DNA of 25,084 nt. It comes from a virus. The DNA lies in the IMG/VR virus record IMGVR_UViG_3300037184_000055, positions 1 to 25,084 of that record; one strand, given 5' to 3'. Positions 22,102 through 25,084 of this stretch are shown here, one piece after another; position 1 is the stretch's first letter; each line of letters begins with the position of its first letter. The notes beneath the pieces were generated by a model. That model was not told where the DNA came from. It did not search any database and saw only the letters and a program-made list of their open reading frames with translations. Made by a program: the position numbers and the translations under genes.

Positions 22102-22130
22102 TATATAGCATAGACACAATGTAATGTCAA
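22102..22130 (-). promoter_or_regulatory. Near-consensus sigma70 promoter for the His-rich protein gene
   Basis: On the minus strand TTGACA (22130-22125), 17-bp spacer, TATATA (22107-22102). This is the best host-type promoter in the window. The predicted start is near 22095, giving a leader of about 48 nt with a Shine-Dalgarno before ATG 22047. Confidence 0.75.
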
Positions 22131-22181
22131 GAGAAATTATAATTTGAGACTTATTATATTTTGTGGAGAAGTTATTATAAG

Positions 22182-22210
22182 TTGCTACTTGATTTTTTAT
22201 AACGTAAACT
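22182..22210 (+). promoter_or_regulatory. Weak sigma70-like promoter before the helicase gene
   Basis: TTGCTA (22182-22187), 17-bp spacer, TAAACT (22205-22210), each 4 of 6 to consensus. It lies in the AT-rich divergent region, with a predicted start near 22217 and ATG at 22236. This is suggestive only. Confidence 0.3.
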
Positions 22211-22235
22211 ACGCTCAAATAAGAGTTGAAGAAGT

Positions 22236-23633
22236 ATGAATGAAGAGAATAATACCTTGAAAGCATTTGGAGTTGCCTTTCAATCGAAATGTTTAGCCGC
22301 AATGCTTTCAGACCGTTCATTTTTGGAAAGAATCATCGACATCGTGTCCCCCGATTATTTCGAAACTGATGCACACCGATGGGTAGTGAAATTTGTTTCT
22401 ACTTACTTTCCGGCATATCGGGACGTTCCAACCATGTCAGTATTTGCATGTGAAATTATGCAGATACAAGACCCATTGATGCAAGTGGCAGTAAGAGAGC
22501 AGGTCAAGATGGCTTACAGTGAAGTATCCCACGCAAAAGATTTGAAGTATGTGAAGGAACAGTTTTTGACTTTTTGTCGAAACCAGAAGTTGAAGAATGC
22601 TATCTGGGCTTCTCAAGTCATGTTGAAGGACGGTGACTACGAAGGTATATGGCACGCCATCAATGAAGCGTCTAAGGCGGGAATGGAACGCAACCTTGGG
22701 CACGAATACCTCGTTGAAATGGATCAACGTATGTCGGAAATGGCTCGTGAAGTTGTCAAGACTAATTGGTCTATTATTGACACCCATCTCGATGGTGGAC
22801 TTGGAAAAGGTGAACTTGGATTTATTGTTGCTCCTGCTGGGAGTGGTAAATCATGGGTTTTGGCTCATATTGGAGCCGAGGCTATGTTGCAAGGCAAGAA
22901 TGTCATGCATTTCACAATGGAGTTGAACGAGAAGTATGTTGGACTCCGATATGATTCTATTTTTTCAGGCATAGCGTTTCAAGAAGTTCGCAAGAATCAA
23001 CCTCTTATCCAAAAGAAGCTGGACGAAATAAAGTCGAAGGGGTGCGGTAAACTTTTCATCAAGTACTTCCCCACCAAGGTTGCCTCTGCTGCAACTTTGA
23101 AGATGCATATTGATCGTTTGCAGTTAATCACGGGTGTCAAGATTGACCTTGTGATTGTTGACTATGCTGACCTTCTTCGACCGTTTTTGCAAGAGCGGAA
23201 TTCCAACTCCTATAATGAGGCGGGGAATGTGTACGAAGAACTCCGAGGAATGCTCGGCGAATTACAAGTGCCGGGATGGACTGCTTCTCAAGCCAATCGG
23301 GGCGTTCACGAAGAGAACATTATCGAAGCAATGGGAGTTGCTGACAGCTATCGTAAGATTATGATCGGCGACTTTATTCTGTCTTTGTCTCGCAAAAAGG
23401 AAGACAAAATGGCGGGCACTGGTCGTGTCTATGTGATGAAAAATCGTTTCGGTCCCGATGGAATCTGGTATCCATGCGCCTTCGATACATCGTGCGGCAA
23501 GCTAGACATTTTCAAACAGAACAGTGTTGAAGGTGCAGAAGTCCTCAGCCGTGTCAAGACCGCCGAGGAACAACTCAAAGAGATTTTTGGAAAGCGTTGG
23601 AAAGAAACTCACGGCGGGGACGATCCTCATTAA
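22236..23633 (+). CDS. Replicative DNA helicase, DnaB / gp41-like
   Basis: 465 residues. The N-terminal half (about 1-150) is helical like a DnaB N-terminal and linker region (KCLAAMLSDRSFLERIIDIV). The RecA-like ATPase follows: HLDGGLGKGELGFIVAPAGS with Walker A APAGSGKS (199-206, K205), the FTMEL motif (H2-like), Walker B IDLVIVDYADLL (D309), then the Gln-containing switch WTASQANR and an RKKEDKMAGTGRVYVMKNRF region near the C-terminus. This matches DnaB/gp41 hexameric helicases that unwind DNA 5' to 3' ahead of the fork. No primase domain is fused, and none is seen in this window. It starts the gene pair with ribonucleotide reductase, after a promoter region divergent from the His-rich gene. 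Confidence 0.9.
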   Translation: MNEENNTLKAFGVAFQSKCLAAMLSDRSFLERIIDIVSPDYFETDAHRWVVKFVSTYFPAYRDVPTMSVFACEIMQIQDPLMQVAVREQVKMAYSEVSHAKDLKYVKEQFLTFCRNQKLKNAIWASQVMLKDGDYEGIWHAINEASKAGMERNLGHEYLVEMDQRMSEMAREVVKTNWSIIDTHLDGGLGKGELGFIVAPAGSGKSWVLAHIGAEAMLQGKNVMHFTMELNEKYVGLRYDSIFSGIAFQEVRKNQPLIQKKLDEIKSKGCGKLFIKYFPTKVASAATLKMHIDRLQLITGVKIDLVIVDYADLLRPFLQERNSNSYNEAGNVYEELRGMLGELQVPGWTASQANRGVHEENIIEAMGVADSYRKIMIGDFILSLSRKKEDKMAGTGRVYVMKNRFGPDGIWYPCAFDTSCGKLDIFKQNSVEGAEVLSRVKTAEEQLKEIFGKRWKETHGGDDPH

Positions 23634-23637
23634 ATAT

Positions 23638-23682
23638 CACAAGAGAATCTCATAGTGCGTGTCACGTAATAATTTTCTTGTG
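23638..23682. other. Long imperfect stem after the helicase gene
   Basis: CACAAGAGAA (23638-23647) can pair with TTTTCTTGTG (23673-23682) through one G-T pair, with a 25-nt loop. It begins 5 bp after the helicase stop. It has no T tail; it may be an mRNA processing or stabilising structure. Confidence 0.3.
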
Positions 23683-23740
23683 GATTTACGTATTAAAATT
23701 ATCTACTTATTCTTGCCAATCAAAAAACAAATTTCAATAT

Positions 23741-25084
23741 ATGGAAACCCCAACTAAGTTCGAAGACGTAAAAAAAGTTACTACCGAAGAATATTTCCAA
23801 GGCAACCAGTTCAGCATAGATGCGTTCAAAAAGAAGTACTCGATTACCCCCGAAGAGTCATACCCCCAAGCAGTTAAACGAGTTTGTGACTTTATAGCCT
23901 CTGTTGAATCTACCCAAGAACTACGAGATTATTGGAGTGCTCGATGGTTTGATGAAATCTATAACGATTGGTGGCACCCCTCGGGCGGCATCATGCAAGG
24001 TGCTGGCTCTGGTAGAAAGATTTCTTTAGCCAACTGTACCACTGTATCCCTCGGTGCCAAACGAGAGGATGAAGAGTGGGACAGCCTTGAAGCTATCGTC
24101 AAAAACGCCGCCTATACAATAGCCAAATGTGCTGCTTACCGACAGGGATTGGGAATAGATTTCAGTCGTCTCCGCCCAAACGGATGCAAAGTTCTAAATT
24201 CAGCCAACCAAAGCACTGGCGTAGTTCATTGGATGGAATTTGAGGACAAAATAGGATACTTTGTGGGTCAAAAAGGGCGTATTCCCGCCATGTTGTTCAG
24301 TATTTCCTGCGACCACCCCGATGTTGAAGAATTTATCCAAGTAAAGTCGGATTACACCAAGATTCAGAACGCTAACATTAGCGTTCAATGTACGGAAAAG
24401 TTCTATAAAGCCGTGGAAAACGACGAGGAATGGGAAATGACTTTCACTGTACCCGCCATCAAAAAAGGAGACAAAATTTATGTGGACGTGCATAGCATTG
24501 ATATGCATACCACGAAGGAAAAAGAGACTGGGCGTTATTATCGACTCGCCACACACGACCGTAAGAAGGAAGTTTTCTCCAAGTCAATCAAAGCTCGTAA
24601 GTTAATGGAACTGATTGCCAAAAATATGCATCAAAATGCAGAACCCGGTATTCAGAACATTGACATTGCCCGCAAGTATAGTAATTCAGATGCTCTGTAC
24701 AACGAGAAGGATGAGTATGATTCCAGAATATTGAGCACTAATGCTCCTCTTACGGGAGATACCCTGATTCCCACACCAAATGGTATTATTTCTATGGGAC
24801 AATTGTATGGTCAGTCCGAAGCAATAGTACTTAGTGATTCGATAGTAACTCTTCCCCCACAACTTATTGATCATAACAACACTAAGCAAGTATGGGGAAA
24901 ATATAATTTTCCAACTAAAACATTTCCTGTTCTAGCTAAGTTCAGAAAATATGAGAATCAGAAAGTATGGGAACTTAGACTAAATAACGGGCAAATGTTT
25001 AGATGTAACGGGGAGCATAAATGGCTAATAAACGGAGAAATGGTATCAACAAAAGATGTCAAGATTGGGGATAAACTATTCAAA
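23741..25084 (+). CDS. Ribonucleotide reductase catalytic subunit with an intein, probably class II (3' end outside window)
   Basis: 448 codons are present and the frame is still open at the window end. The N-extein is residues 1-335. It has no N-terminal ATP cone. Family motifs: GRKISLANCTTVSLG (C99), GLGIDFSRLRPNG, STGVVHWM, AMLFSISCDHPDVEEFIQVK, IQNANISVQCTEKFYKAVEN and, at the end, RILSTNA. The sequence resembles adenosylcobalamin-dependent (NrdJ) enzymes most, but a class I assignment is not excluded. It makes deoxynucleotides for phage DNA. After STNA, where reductases continue with the active-site Cys, the sequence switches to an intein. The start is ATG 23741, 107 bp after the helicase, without a clear Shine-Dalgarno. 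Confidence 0.85.
   Translation, partial: METPTKFEDVKKVTTEEYFQGNQFSIDAFKKKYSITPEESYPQAVKRVCDFIASVESTQELRDYWSARWFDEIYNDWWHPSGGIMQGAGSGRKISLANCTTVSLGAKREDEEWDSLEAIVKNAAYTIAKCAAYRQGLGIDFSRLRPNGCKVLNSANQSTGVVHWMEFEDKIGYFVGQKGRIPAMLFSISCDHPDVEEFIQVKSDYTKIQNANISVQCTEKFYKAVENDEEWEMTFTVPAIKKGDKIYVDVHSIDMHTTKEKETGRYYRLATHDRKKEVFSKSIKARKLMELIAKNMHQNAEPGIQNIDIARKYSNSDALYNEKDEYDSRILSTNAPLTGDTLIPTPNGIISMGQLYGQSEAIVLSDSIVTLPPQLIDHNNTKQVWGKYNFPTKTFPVLAKFRKYENQKVWELRLNNGQMFRCNGEHKWLINGEMVSTKDVKIGDKLFK
24746..25084 (+). mobile_element. Intein within the ribonucleotide reductase, Pro at position 1 (3' part outside window)
   Basis: It begins at codon 336: P-LTGDTLIPTPNGIISMGQL, a clear intein block A except that the first residue is Pro, not Cys or Ser. 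Block B is GQMFRCNGEHKWLI (His at intein position 91, Trp at 93). Typical inteins have a small or aliphatic residue two after the block B His; Trp here, with Pro1, is the mark of class 3 inteins, which start splicing from an internal Cys. STKDVKIGDKLF after it fits the usual splicing-domain strand. The insertion point, before the expected catalytic Cys, is a known favoured site in reductases. The C-terminal blocks and any homing endonuclease lie beyond the window. Confidence 0.85.

Noticed and set aside
24200-24556. 118-codon minus-strand open frame
   Set aside because: It is antisense to conserved ribonucleotide reductase motifs and has no features of its own.

Overview
The window is a piece of a tailed double-stranded DNA phage genome with a contractile tail (myovirus type), probably large and only distantly T4-like. 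The evidence is T4-type parts in compact order: a gp26-like and a gp51-like baseplate hub factor, a tape measure protein, three further baseplate proteins, then a replication and nucleotide block (family A DNA polymerase, gp32-like SSB, RecA/UvsX recombinase, FEN/RNase H-type nuclease, DnaB-type helicase, ribonucleotide reductase). Genes are tightly packed and use the standard code. No rRNA, convincing tRNA, CRISPR array or integrase is visible, and no gene-free stretch exceeds about 200 bp. The host cannot be named from the sequence.

Layout. 1-2082: the 3' part of an HNH homing endonuclease, then two uncharacterised proteins with short basic/amphipathic N-terminal helices. 2083-2938 (minus): a DUF723/Vsr-like homing endonuclease with a small overlapping ORF that looks like its detached N-terminus. 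3050-12277: the tail and baseplate module. It has an apparent +1 frameshift between the gp26-like and gp51-like genes, a small minus-strand membrane protein gene, and a probable AUU start on the last large gene. 12316-15975: a divergent family A DNA polymerase with its own sigma70-like promoter, a minus-strand J-domain-like protein lacking the HPD aspartate, and three hypotheticals. 16173-21001: SSB, RecA, a small gene, the 5' nuclease and four small genes, including an HExxH mini-metallopeptidase. 20998-22047 (minus): a His-rich protein behind a near-perfect sigma70 promoter. 22236-25084: helicase, then a ribonucleotide reductase interrupted by an intein that runs off the window.

How the genes fit together. 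The tail genes build the baseplate hub and set tail length. The polymerase, SSB, recombinase, 5' nuclease and helicase form most of a phage replication and recombination set (no primase is seen here), and the reductase supplies deoxynucleotides. Gene starts fall into two groups. Most replication and small genes have Shine-Dalgarno sequences. Several tail or late-type genes, the polymerase and the small membrane protein gene have none; instead a promoter-like element abuts the ATG, which suggests leaderless mRNAs. The best novelty candidates are the reductase intein (Pro1 plus block-B Trp, the class 3 signature), the frameshift at the gp26/gp51 junction, the AUU start, and the start-adjacent ATATTTATA element.
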